Below, one piece after another: positions 9,267 through 16,334 of a stretch of DNA of 22,564 nucleotides. The stretch is from NCBI GenBank assembly GCA_017992485.1, contig JAGOOL010000004.1, forward strand, positions 1 to 22,564, written 5' to 3'. The notes under the pieces are model-generated. The model made no database searches. It was given only the letters and a program-made list of their open reading frames with translations, and had not been told where the DNA came from. Every line of letters begins with the position of its first letter. Position 1 is the stretch's first letter. A program made the position numbers and the translations under genes. The DNA is from Minisyncoccota bacterium (lineage in GTDB: Bacteria; Patescibacteriota; Minisyncoccia; Phycocordibacterales; UBA9973).

Positions 9267-10040
9267 TTACGCCTTGCTACCTTTTTTACCAGCTGATTTG
9301 CCCTCTTTCCATTTTTCGATTTCTTTGTGGTTACCGCCGAGCAAAACCTTGGGCACTTTATGCTGTTTCCCCTTCCATCCAAGAATTTCCGGACGAGTGT
9401 AGAATTCGCTCGCCGAAATGCGCTCTTCTTCGAGCGATTCGTATTTACCGAGAACGCCTTCAATCTGTCGAGAGATTGAATCAATCAAAATCATCGCCGG
9501 AAGTTCACCGCCAGTGAGTACGTAGTCACCGATAGAAATATCCGCATAGTTAGCTGCGCCAACTTCTTTTTTGAGAATTGTTGCAACACGAGCATCAATG
9601 CCTTCGTAGCGACCGGAGAGCATGATGATGTCGGTGTATTTGGGGATCGATTTTTTTGCAGAAGATTTTGCACCAGCTTTTACAAACGATTTTGCCATTG
9701 CTGTATCGAACTTTTTGCCACTTGGAGTGAAATTGATTATTTTTATTTTTGCCGCAGCTTTTGCAGATTTTTTTGAGATTTTCTTTATCGCAGCTTCAGC
9801 TGCTTTTAATACGGGTTCAGCGCGCAAAATCATACCGGGACCGCCACCATACGGTCGATCATCGACAATACGAGAAACGTTTCCATCCGGCCAAACTTTT
9901 TTATACTTACCAGAGACATACTGACGCGGATCATAAAAGCTCACCCAGATTTTTTTCTCTTTAATCGCACGCGCCAAAATAGACTCGGCGAGGTACGAGT
10001 CGAACATGTTTGGGAAAATGGTAACGATATGAAAATGCAT
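9267..10040 (-). CDS. trmD: tRNA (guanine37-N1)-methyltransferase TrmD, unusual form
   Basis: Methylates N1 of G37 next to the anticodon using S-adenosylmethionine, preventing frameshifting. 257 aa from the ATG at 10040; the frame extends 12 codons further upstream, but TrmD proteins begin at this point (MHFHIVTIFPNMF). Seen: DDRPYGGGPGM at 60-70, the SAM-binding trefoil knot (NFTPSGKKFD 103-112, LSGRYEGID 141-149, ISIGDYVLTGGELPAM 168-183) and R191, matching the essential R154 of E. coli. Odd points: a Lys/Ala/Ser-rich insertion around 88-98 and 119-133; glutamate (E206) where E. coli has the catalytic D169; and the chain ends in GKSAGKKGSKA right after the GNHKEIEKW motif, so most of the C-terminal helical domain is missing. 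A promoter abuts the start codon. Confidence 0.96.
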   Translation of the reverse strand: MHFHIVTIFPNMFDSYLAESILARAIKEKKIWVSFYDPRQYVSGKYKKVWPDGNVSRIVDDRPYGGGPGMILRAEPVLKAAEAAIKKISKKSAKAAAKIKIINFTPSGKKFDTAMAKSFVKAGAKSSAKKSIPKYTDIIMLSGRYEGIDARVATILKKEVGAANYADISIGDYVLTGGELPAMILIDSISRQIEGVLGKYESLEEERISASEFYTRPEILGWKGKQHKVPKVLLGGNHKEIEKWKEGKSAGKKGSKA

Positions 10041-10048
10041 GTGTCTAG

Positions 10049-10076
10049 ACGATACCACAAATTCTGGAAACCTCAA
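10049..10076 (-). promoter_or_regulatory. Promoter of trmD, predicted leaderless
   Basis: -35 TTGAGG (10071-10076), 16-base spacer ending in TGG (extended -10), -10 TATCGT (10049-10054). Only 8 bases separate the -10 from the ATG at 10040, so transcription should begin at or next to the start codon. The -10 is a 4-of-6 match. Confidence 0.5.
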
Positions 10077-10131
10077 TGCCTATGATACTTGCTCGATAGA
10101 ATGTATTTCAAAACACAGAATAGGGCTAAAT

Positions 10132-10159
10132 AAAAAACTGCCCGAAAATTTCGGACAGT
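10132..10159 (-). terminator. Terminator after the 297-aa hypothetical gene
   Basis: On the minus strand ACTGTCCGAA (10159-10150) pairs with TTCGGGCAGT (10146-10137), with one G-U pair, followed by TTTTTT. It lies just after the TGA at 10174 and separates this gene from trmD. Confidence 0.8.
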
Positions 10160-10173
10160 TTAGCGTTTTTCAT

Positions 10174-11067
10174 TCAATGTACTTTATTCAATTCTTTCAC
10201 CTTGTCTTGCGGAATATCGTTCAGTAAATATGTATCGGTTTTTTCAAAGGAGCACCACTGACGCATCACAAGAAATGCAAGGAGGTTTTTTTCTTGCTCT
10301 CTTTTCTCAACCTCATACACGTTGGCAATATCCTTATTAGGAAAATGGTGATTTTCTCCCAAGTAATAATAGAGCTCGTCAACCTGCAGATCGGCAACGC
10401 ATTTCTCAAGCGCGGTAATAATACGCTTTGATTCGTGGTAGAGACAATTTGCCGACGTACCCAGGGCATGACAGGAATGTGTCTCCGCAAGCAATGCAGG
10501 AAGATTTTTGCGACGAAGATTAATGGATAAACGGGTATCGGGAATCTTCATCATTTCAAAACCATCTTTGTAAAGCTTATGCTTTTCTGCTTTCCATTTT
10601 TTGATCTTTTCGATCTGCTCAAGAATTTCAAGAGAATCGGAGGCTTCAGCGACATTGAGGCAATCTTTATCTTCGTCGCGAGTTGTAATAACAATCGTAT
10701 AGAAGCTCAATTCCCAAATTAGCTTAAGAGCTTCGATAACTTTCAAGGCGTTCATTTCCCGGCAGCCACTACGAAGCACTGTCTTAATTTTATCTGCAAT
10801 TTTTTTACGAACATAAAATCCGCAATATGCAGAAATAAGAAGATATGCACCAAATGATTGCAGGCATGGACCACTTTCGAGCTCAGGATCAATTTCAATT
10901 AGATTCCAAGCCTCCTCGATACTCTCGGCAGAGAGTGATTCGATTGTCCGATCTGCTTTTTCAAGATATTCATTCGCGATTTCTGCGAATTCTGTAAATG
11001 TGTATTTTTCGCCTGTTGCGTTAGGGGCAACGGGCTCTGGTGATGTTTCTTTTTCATCGCTTGCCAT
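10174..11067 (-). CDS. Hypothetical protein, not recognised
   Basis: 297 aa, family unknown to me. No signal peptide or clear membrane segment; probably cytoplasmic and mostly helical. Residues 1-20 are a flexible Glu/Pro/Ser tail. Residues 71-86 (SFGAYLLISAYCGFYV) and 111-128 are the most hydrophobic stretches and probably buried helices. There are eight cysteines (68, 82, 102, 136, 199, 208, 223, 272), an unusual number for a cytoplasmic protein, but they form no obvious CxxC zinc motif; the region 197-211 (HSCH to CLYH) could bind a metal. It occupies the place between khpA and trmD where rimM normally lies, yet it shows no RimM/PRC-barrel features and is much longer. It has its own promoter and its own terminator, so it is an independent transcription unit. 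The stop is TGA. There is no Shine-Dalgarno before the ATG. Confidence 0.88.
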   Translation of the reverse strand: MASDEKETSPEPVAPNATGEKYTFTEFAEIANEYLEKADRTIESLSAESIEEAWNLIEIDPELESGPCLQSFGAYLLISAYCGFYVRKKIADKIKTVLRSGCREMNALKVIEALKLIWELSFYTIVITTRDEDKDCLNVAEASDSLEILEQIEKIKKWKAEKHKLYKDGFEMMKIPDTRLSINLRRKNLPALLAETHSCHALGTSANCLYHESKRIITALEKCVADLQVDELYYYLGENHHFPNKDIANVYEVEKREQEKNLLAFLVMRQWCSFEKTDTYLLNDIPQDKVKELNKVH

Positions 11068-11117
11068 GGTTTAGTTATTTAGTTTTTGTGTAAAGAAATG
11101 TTTTGGGGTTACTGCGG

Positions 11118-11145
11118 ACTATATACCCTTCAGTTTTTTTGTCAA
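11118..11145 (-). promoter_or_regulatory. Promoter of the 297-aa hypothetical gene
   Basis: -35 TTGACA (11140-11145, perfect), 16-base spacer, -10 TATAGT (11118-11123). The predicted transcript start near 11111 gives a leader of about 44 bases without a Shine-Dalgarno. Confidence 0.7.
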
Positions 11146-11161
11146 AAACCACACGCAATAG

Positions 11162-11184
11162 AAAAACCACTCATTGCTGAGTGG
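11162..11184 (-). terminator. Terminator after khpA
   Basis: On the minus strand CCACTCA (11184-11178) and TGAGTGG (11173-11167) form a 7-bp stem with a 4-base loop, followed by TTTTT. It lies about 20 bases beyond the khpA stop. Confidence 0.85.
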
Positions 11185-11204
11185 CTTCCCTTTTGAAATA
11201 AAAT

Positions 11205-11525
11205 TTAGATTCCCTTGAGATCTTCCATTGCTGCATCAACTGATGATGCTTCGGTTGGCTTTGGAGGTCGTTCATTTGAGCCGCCTTCTGGTTCGTTGAT
11301 CTTGAGGTTCACACGAGCATTGTTCTTCATGCCGATGACACGGAGCAATGTGCGGATAGCTTTGGCAGTGTGGCCATCGCGACCGATGATTTTGCCCATA
11401 TCGTCACGATTGACGGTGAGTGTGAGGAGAACTCCCATTTCATCGACGTTGCGACTAATTTTGACATCTGCTGGTGTATCGACGAGCGCACTAACGACAT
11501 ACTGTAAAAATTCTTGATCTGTCAT
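11205..11525 (-). CDS. khpA: KH-domain RNA-binding protein KhpA
   Basis: 106 aa, single KH domain of the KhpA/YlqC type. Members bind RNA and, in Firmicutes, pair with KhpB/Jag to influence cell division and small-RNA biology; the role here is inferred from family. Seen: the GxxG loop as GKIIGRDG with G48-R-D-G51, followed by the expected helix (HTAKAIRTLLRVIG) and a beta strand (ARVNLKI). Residues 80-106 form a polar, Pro-rich tail absent from the shortest family members. It is downstream of rpsP, as in very many bacteria. The 134-base gap contains a terminator-like hairpin and a separate -10 element, so khpA is probably expressed partly on its own. No Shine-Dalgarno is visible before the ATG. 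Confidence 0.95.
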   Translation of the reverse strand: MTDQEFLQYVVSALVDTPADVKISRNVDEMGVLLTLTVNRDDMGKIIGRDGHTAKAIRTLLRVIGMKNNARVNLKINEPEGGSNERPPKPTEASSVDAAMEDLKGI

Positions 11526-11534
11526 AAAAGATTT

Positions 11535-11570
11535 TTCGAATGACTGGTAAGCGGCAGTTTCGATTGACTG
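11535..11570. repeat. Short direct repeat in the khpA leader
   Basis: TTCGAATGACTG (11535-11546) and TTCGATTGACTG (11559-11570) differ at one base and start 24 bases apart, between the possible khpA -10 and its start codon. Function unknown. Confidence 0.5.
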
Positions 11571-11578
11571 CTAATAAA

Positions 11579-11587
11579 AGTATACCA
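11579..11587 (-). promoter_or_regulatory. Possible extended -10 promoter of khpA
   Basis: TGG followed by TATACT (11579-11584) makes an extended -10; no convincing -35 lies 16-18 bases upstream. It would give a leader of about 45 bases to khpA, downstream of the hairpin that follows rpsP. Confidence 0.4.
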
Positions 11588-11620
11588 GATGAATAGTCTC
11601 TGGCGAGTAACGCTGTTGAT

Positions 11621-11657
11621 AAAAAATGAAGGGTCGTTGCAGAGCAACGCATTCATT
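11621..11657 (-). terminator. Terminator-like hairpin between rpsP and khpA
   Basis: On the minus strand an outer pair AATGAA/TTCATT encloses an inner stem CGTTGC/GCAACG (11649-11644 with 11640-11635, loop TCT), followed by a run of six Ts ending at 11621. It starts 3 bases after the rpsP stop and may end or reduce read-through into khpA. Confidence 0.7.
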
Positions 11658-11659
11658 TA

Positions 11660-11968
11660 TTATGCAGCAGCTTTGAGTTCTTTCTTTTTCTTTGTAGGAG
11701 ACTTCTTCGAAAGGACGTTTTTCTTTTTACCTTCGATGATGCCTTGCTTTACGAGGAAGTTGTGAACAGTATCAGAAAGCTGCGCACCTTGTGAGATGCG
11801 AGTTTTGACTTCTTCTGCGTCGACAGTGAATTCACTCGAATGTGGATTGTATGAGCCGAGGACCTTGAGGAACTTTCCTGTCTTTGCAGCGTTCTTGTGG
11901 TCGGTTAAAATGACGCGGAAGTGCGCCTGGTTCTTGCGGCCTATTCTTTGCAATCTGATCTTTAACAT
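11660..11968 (-). CDS. rpsP: 30S ribosomal protein bS16
   Basis: Component of the small ribosomal subunit needed for assembly. 102 aa, slightly longer than the usual 80-90 because of a Lys/Ala-rich C-terminal tail (KKNVLSKKSPTKKKKELKAAA). The N-terminus MLKIRLQRIGRKNQAHFRVIL and the motif LGSYNPHSSEFTVD are typical of the family. It is the first gene of the remodelled rpsP-khpA-trmD cluster and is divergent from rnr across 152 bases. There is no Shine-Dalgarno: the -10 element is only 6 bases upstream of the ATG, so the mRNA is predicted to be leaderless, surprising for a ribosomal protein gene. Confidence 0.98.
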   Translation of the reverse strand: MLKIRLQRIGRKNQAHFRVILTDHKNAAKTGKFLKVLGSYNPHSSEFTVDAEEVKTRISQGAQLSDTVHNFLVKQGIIEGKKKNVLSKKSPTKKKKELKAAA

Positions 11969-11974
11969 GGCGTC

Positions 11975-12003
11975 ATAGTAACAGAAAGGGTGGAAATTGG
12001 CAA
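11975..12003 (-). promoter_or_regulatory. Promoter of rpsP, predicted leaderless
   Basis: -35 TTGCCA (11998-12003, 5 of 6), 17-base spacer ending in TGT (extended -10), -10 TACTAT (11975-11980). GACGCC then ATG follow, so transcription should start at the start codon itself. Confidence 0.65.
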
Positions 12004-12085
12004 ATATAGCACCAAAGCACTCCTATTTTACTTTTTTCTGCTATTTTTTTCGATTTTTTGACGACTATATTTTCTACAATTTTTC

Positions 12086-12114
12086 TTGCTCATGTCAATA
12101 TTTTTTGCTATAGT
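12086..12114 (+). promoter_or_regulatory. Promoter of rnr, predicted leaderless
   Basis: -35 TTGCTC (12086-12091), 17-base spacer ending in TGC (extended -10), -10 TATAGT (12109-12114). AGCGGC then the ATG at 12121 follow, the same 6-base gap as at rpsP. This also settles the start codon. Confidence 0.68.
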
Positions 12115-12120
12115 AGCGGC

Positions 12121-14187
12121 ATGCAAAAAAAGAATCACAGCCCTGCTGCCAACACCCCCAAGGAAAGCTCAAATACTGCAAAGGCTCCCGCTCAAAAGAA
12201 CACAAAAGTCCCCCAGACCGTGGAGGGCATTTTAGTCATTACTGCTCGCGGTAGTGGTGTTGTTCGCTCTAAAGAAATTGAAAAATCAATCGAAATCGAC
12301 GCCAGCAAACTCGGTACAGGTCTCCACGGCGACAGTGTTGTTGCTCGAATCAAGGGTCCATCAAAATATCCGGATAGTTTTGTCGGTGAAGTTGAAAAAA
12401 TACTTCGTCGTTCAAAAGTTGCTCACGCCGGTCTCCTTTCACAGAAAAATGGTGAATGGATTTTGACCGGTAACGATCATCGTCTCTACACACAAGTTAA
12501 AGTTACTGATTGGGCAGCTGGTTCAACACCGAACAATGTCACACCGAACGAAACTGTTGTCCTTGTTGAAATTACATCATGGCCAACAAGCGGCACAAAC
12601 AATGGACAACTTCCTGAAGGTCGCGTCATTAAGATTGCAGGCAAACAAGGCGAGCCTGATACTGAAGAAAAAGTTTTTGCTCTTGAGCGCGGTTTCGACG
12701 GCAACTTCCCAGAAGAAGTCGAAGCTGAAGCGCAAAAGATTCGAGAGAACTTCAAAATCGAACAGACAGAGAAAGATCGTCGCGACATGCGCGGTATTTT
12801 CACTTGTACAATCGACCCGAAAGACGCTAAAGACTTTGACGATGCACTTTCCTACCAAATTCTGCCAAACGGCAACATAGAAATCGGTATTCACATCGCC
12901 GACGTTTCATTTTTTGTAAAACCAGGCACACGACTCGACGATGAAGCGCGAGAACGTGCGACATCTGTCTACCTTGTTGATCGAACCATTCCGATGCTTC
13001 CTGAAGTCCTCTCGAACGACCTCTGTTCACTTACTCCGGCAACAGACAAATGTGCAATGAGTTGCATAGTTGAATTCGACAAACAAAATCAGATCGCAAA
13101 TACGTGGTTCGGTCGCACAGTCATTCACTCAAACAAACGCTTCACGTACGAAGAAGCATTTGAAGTACTCGAAGGTCGCACAACAGAAGAAAATGCCGGC
13201 ATGCGCGATACGCTTTTGTCTTTCAACAAACTCGCCAAAATCCTCCGTGCAAAACGAACTGAAGCCGGTGCACTATCACTTGAAAGTGATGAAATCAAAT
13301 TCAAGCTCGATGATTTCGGTTTCCCTATAGGTATCGAACGCAAAATTCGCAACGACGCACACAAGCTCGTTGAGGAATTCATGTTGCTTGCCAACTCACT
13401 CGTTGCTTTCCAGCTCGGTGAAAATAAAGCTGAAGAACTCCATGGCGCAATGCTCTATCGTATTCACGATCGTCCGACACTTGAAAAAATGGAAGACCTT
13501 TCAGCGTTCATGAAAAGTCTCGGCCACGATGCGCCACTCAAAAAAGGTGTCGTCCCGGCAAACATTCTCGCTCGCGCAATTGACGAAACACATGATAAAA
13601 ATATTCGCGAAATCATGCAGACAGTTATTATTCGTAGTCAGCAAAAAGCGGTTTACTCGCAAGACAATAAAGGCCACTTCGGTTTGGCGCTCGATTTCTA
13701 TACACACTTCACCTCTCCGATTCGTCGCTACCCTGACGTTGTCATTCACCGACTAATCGCCGAGATTACCGAAAATCACCAGGTACCGAATAAAGACAAA
13801 CGTTCATTCCGCGATATTGCGGCTCATGCTTCGATGCGTGAAGTTGATGCGCAGGAAGCTGAGCGTGCATCAGACAAGTACTACCAGACACTCTATATGA
13901 AAGACAAGGTCGGGCAGATTCTTTTTGGAACAGTTACCGGACTTAACGATCGTGGATTATTCGTTCGCGACGATGTGAGCTATTCAGAAGGTTTCGTACG
14001 ATTCAAGGATCAGTACAATGAAAAATTCGTCTTCAATAAAAAGAACTACACAGCAATTAGTGACAAGACTGGTATTAAGTTCAGCCTAGGTGATAAAGTA
14101 AAGGTGAAGGTGCTTGCTGTTCGCCCTGAGCGACGCGAAATCGATTTCTCGCTTGAGAAAGAAGAAGCTGCCGCAACTACTGTATAA
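12121..14187 (+). CDS. rnr: Ribonuclease R (RNase II/R family 3'-5' exoribonuclease)
   Basis: Processive 3'-5' exoribonuclease that degrades structured RNA. 688 aa from the ATG at 12121; an in-frame TTG at 12058 is rejected because the promoter lies inside that extension. Seen: a polar Lys/Pro-rich N-terminus (1-32), cold-shock-like RNA-binding domains (about 34-175), the RNB catalytic domain with TIDPKDAKDFDDA at 230-242 (D232, D238, D240, D241 are the metal ligands of the family), the HFTSPIRRYPDVVIHRL motif, and a C-terminal S1 domain (597-680). The N-terminal winged-helix domain and the long basic tail of E. coli RNase R are absent, making a compact enzyme. It is divergent from rpsP and is followed by the CapA gene on the same strand after 58 bases, without a convincing terminator between them. 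Confidence 0.97.
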   Translation: MQKKNHSPAANTPKESSNTAKAPAQKNTKVPQTVEGILVITARGSGVVRSKEIEKSIEIDASKLGTGLHGDSVVARIKGPSKYPDSFVGEVEKILRRSKVAHAGLLSQKNGEWILTGNDHRLYTQVKVTDWAAGSTPNNVTPNETVVLVEITSWPTSGTNNGQLPEGRVIKIAGKQGEPDTEEKVFALERGFDGNFPEEVEAEAQKIRENFKIEQTEKDRRDMRGIFTCTIDPKDAKDFDDALSYQILPNGNIEIGIHIADVSFFVKPGTRLDDEARERATSVYLVDRTIPMLPEVLSNDLCSLTPATDKCAMSCIVEFDKQNQIANTWFGRTVIHSNKRFTYEEAFEVLEGRTTEENAGMRDTLLSFNKLAKILRAKRTEAGALSLESDEIKFKLDDFGFPIGIERKIRNDAHKLVEEFMLLANSLVAFQLGENKAEELHGAMLYRIHDRPTLEKMEDLSAFMKSLGHDAPLKKGVVPANILARAIDETHDKNIREIMQTVIIRSQQKAVYSQDNKGHFGLALDFYTHFTSPIRRYPDVVIHRLIAEITENHQVPNKDKRSFRDIAAHASMREVDAQEAERASDKYYQTLYMKDKVGQILFGTVTGLNDRGLFVRDDVSYSEGFVRFKDQYNEKFVFNKKNYTAISDKTGIKFSLGDKVKVKVLAVRPERREIDFSLEKEEAAATTV

Positions 14188-14194
14188 GTTGTCA

Positions 14195-14225
14195 GACCAT
14201 AAGCACATGGTCATTACGTAGTAAT
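14195..14225 (+). other. Two small hairpins between rnr and the CapA gene
   Basis: GACCAT/ATGGTC (14195-14200 with 14207-14212) and ATTAC/GTAAT (14213-14217 with 14221-14225) can each fold. Neither has a T-run, so they are not standard terminators; they may be RNA-end or processing structures. Confidence 0.4.
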
Positions 14226-14230
14226 CAACG

Positions 14231-14239
14231 TGAGATAAA
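14231..14239 (+). promoter_or_regulatory. Extended -10 directly before the CapA gene
   Basis: TGA plus GATAAA (14234-14239), then 6 bases to the ATG at 14246, the same geometry as rnr and rpsP. No good -35 is seen, so this is a weak or extended -10-only promoter. Confidence 0.4.
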
Positions 14240-14245
14240 AAATAT

Positions 14246-16264
14246 ATGAAGAAAAACCTCGGCATTATTATAAGAAGTACTGCACTCGTTATTGCGATTG
14301 CGCTTTTTGCGACTGGTTCGTACAAAAAAATCGCCGAGCTCGGCGTTGTGAATTATGTTCCGGCGGCCGTAGATTCTATTTTTCAAAAACAAGAACCAGT
14401 GACCCCAAGTGTGACGTTCACTTTTGGCGGCGATATCATGCTCGATCGTGGCGTTGAGCGAAGCGTCATCAAAAATTTTGCCGGTGATTTCTCACAGCTT
14501 TTCAAAAATGCTGAATCATTTTTCCAAAATGATGATATCACTGTGCTTAACCTCGAGGGTCCTGCTTCTGACAAAGGTCACAACGTCGGCAGTATTTACT
14601 CATTTGAAATGAATCCTGCTGTTTTACCGATTATCAAAAGTGCCGGTATTGATGTTGTCAGCTTCGCAAATAATCATGTTGGTGATTATACAAAGGCCGC
14701 ATTTACCGACACGATGAATAGAATGACAGCGGCCGGTCTCGAATTTTCTGGCGCAGGAAAAAACTATGCAGATGCGACAACCCCAAAGATTATTGAGAAA
14801 AATGGTATTAAAATTGGCTTCCTTGGCTTTACTGACGTCGGTCCGAACTGGCTCGCCGCAAAAAGTACTATTCCCGACAGTGCCGGTATTTTGATTGCAA
14901 GTGATCCGAATTTTTCTTCAATTATTTCTTCAGCAAAAACTCAGGTTGATGTGCTTGTCGTCTCATTCCACTGGGGAAATGAATACAAGCCGCACACAGA
15001 CCGTCAGGCGCAGCTCGCACACGCAGCTATCGACGCCGGTGCCGATATCATCGCCGGCCACCATCCGCACGTCGCTCAAGACATAGAAATGTATAAAGAC
15101 AAGCTCATTATTTATTCAATGGGTAACTTTATCTTCGATCAATATTTTTCAAAAGAAACAATGCAAGGCCTCGTCGTACAAACTACCGTCAAAAAAGATC
15201 TAGTATCCGGCGCGATCAGCATTGTCGATACAAAAGAGTACATCAACCAACTCAATAAAAACTACGCAATCGAATCCATAACTGAAAAATATCCGAAACC
15301 AAAAACAAACGATACTCCCGCTGAAATAGTTGTCGGTTGGGTTGGCGACATTCCGCCATCACGAACAATGCCGCAGTTCGATGAAACTGTTCTCGCCACA
15401 CTGAAAGCTCCGGACATTATGGCCGGCAACCTCGAAGGAGTACTCAGTACAACAGCAAGTTCAAAATGTGGTTCGGGTTCACCGAACTGTTTTTCTTTTG
15501 TCGGTAATACTGATTTTGCGGCAATGCTCGCAACAGTCGGCTTCGACATCATGAACCTCGCCAATAATCATGCGCTCGACAAAGGTGCAGCCGGCATTAC
15601 AACAACAAAAGCCAAGCTCACCGCGGCCAATCTTTTATTTACTCCACAAAACGATACGCAAGACAAAAGTGAACCTGTCGTTATTAACATTAAAGGCAAC
15701 GACGTCGCTTTTTTGTCGTTCGGCCACAATGCTTGGACAACGAAAATTACTGAAATAGAAAAGATTAAACAGCTCGTCACGCAAGCTGCTGCGAAATATT
15801 CTGTGGTTATCGTCATGTTCCATGGTGGCGCCGAAGGTAGTACAAAAACGCACGTCACAAAAAAGACCGAATACTACATAGGCGAAAATCGCGGCAATGT
15901 CTACGCTTTTGCGCACGCAGCGATCGATAGTGGTGCCGACCTTGTACTCGGTTCAGGCCCACACGTTATTCGCGGTATTGAAAAATATAAAGATAGACTT
16001 GTTGTGTATTCCGCCGGAAACTTTTTGACAACAGAAGGCATGAACAGCAACGGCATCCTCGGCAAGGCCGGTATTTTTACCATGACAGTTGATCAAAATG
16101 GTGTTTTCAAAAACCTCTCTATACTTTCAACAACAGGTCAAATAAAAAATAGTATTTCAATCGACCCAACGAACGAAACGCTCAACAAGGTAATCGAACT
16201 CACAAAGCAAGATTTCGGACAAATCATCTCAGCTAACACTGACGGCTCTATTGTTTTTAATTAA
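14246..16264 (+). CDS. Membrane-anchored protein with two tandem CapA-type (PGA_cap) domains
   Basis: 672 aa. CapA/PgsA proteins have a metallophosphoesterase-like fold and take part in poly-gamma-glutamate or other envelope polymer synthesis. Seen: one N-terminal membrane segment (5-24) without a clear cleavage site, so the rest should lie outside the membrane. Domain 1 (about 55-330) has the full motif set: GGDIMLDR with D63 and R68, NLEGP 102-106, ANNH 141-144, FHWGNE 241-246, GHHPHV 271-276, GNF 293-295. Domain 2 (about 360-635) repeats the order: GDIPPSR 367-373, NLEGV 395-399, ANNH 439-442, FHGGAE 525-530, GSGPHV 569-574, GNF 591-593, so it has lost the two histidines after the glycine of GHHPH. 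CapA is normally a single domain. What polymer it serves is unknown; no pgsB/C genes are nearby. Confidence 0.93.
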   Translation: MKKNLGIIIRSTALVIAIALFATGSYKKIAELGVVNYVPAAVDSIFQKQEPVTPSVTFTFGGDIMLDRGVERSVIKNFAGDFSQLFKNAESFFQNDDITVLNLEGPASDKGHNVGSIYSFEMNPAVLPIIKSAGIDVVSFANNHVGDYTKAAFTDTMNRMTAAGLEFSGAGKNYADATTPKIIEKNGIKIGFLGFTDVGPNWLAAKSTIPDSAGILIASDPNFSSIISSAKTQVDVLVVSFHWGNEYKPHTDRQAQLAHAAIDAGADIIAGHHPHVAQDIEMYKDKLIIYSMGNFIFDQYFSKETMQGLVVQTTVKKDLVSGAISIVDTKEYINQLNKNYAIESITEKYPKPKTNDTPAEIVVGWVGDIPPSRTMPQFDETVLATLKAPDIMAGNLEGVLSTTASSKCGSGSPNCFSFVGNTDFAAMLATVGFDIMNLANNHALDKGAAGITTTKAKLTAANLLFTPQNDTQDKSEPVVINIKGNDVAFLSFGHNAWTTKITEIEKIKQLVTQAAAKYSVVIVMFHGGAEGSTKTHVTKKTEYYIGENRGNVYAFAHAAIDSGADLVLGSGPHVIRGIEKYKDRLVVYSAGNFLTTEGMNSNGILGKAGIFTMTVDQNGVFKNLSILSTTGQIKNSISIDPTNETLNKVIELTKQDFGQIISANTDGSIVFN

Positions 16265-16280
16265 CAGTTATTGAAAATAA

Positions 16281-16310
16281 AAAAGGCACCAATGGCGCCT
16301 CATTTTTTTA
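16281..16310. terminator. Bidirectional terminator between convergent genes
   Basis: GGCACC (16285-16290) and GGCGCC (16294-16299) flank AAT. On the minus strand the stem is complete (one G-U) and followed by TTTTTT, so it best serves the epimerase gene; on the plus strand there is one A-C mismatch before CATTTTTTT. Confidence 0.75.
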
Positions 16311-16334
16311 TCTTAAATTTTTTACTTTTTGGTT

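Noticed and set aside
10041..10076. Upstream ATG extending TrmD by 12 residues
   Set aside because: Known TrmD proteins begin at the second ATG (MHFHIVTIFP), and the extension covers the predicted promoter.
10174..11067. Degenerate RimM at its usual place
   Set aside because: The protein is about 120 residues longer than RimM and shows no RimM or PRC-barrel motifs.
12058..12120. Upstream TTG start extending RNase R by 21 residues
   Set aside because: The extension would include the -35 and -10 elements of the promoter, and ATG 12121 fits the leaderless pattern of other genes.
14195..14212. Terminator after rnr
   Set aside because: A 6-bp stem exists but no T-run follows, so it is listed only as a hairpin.
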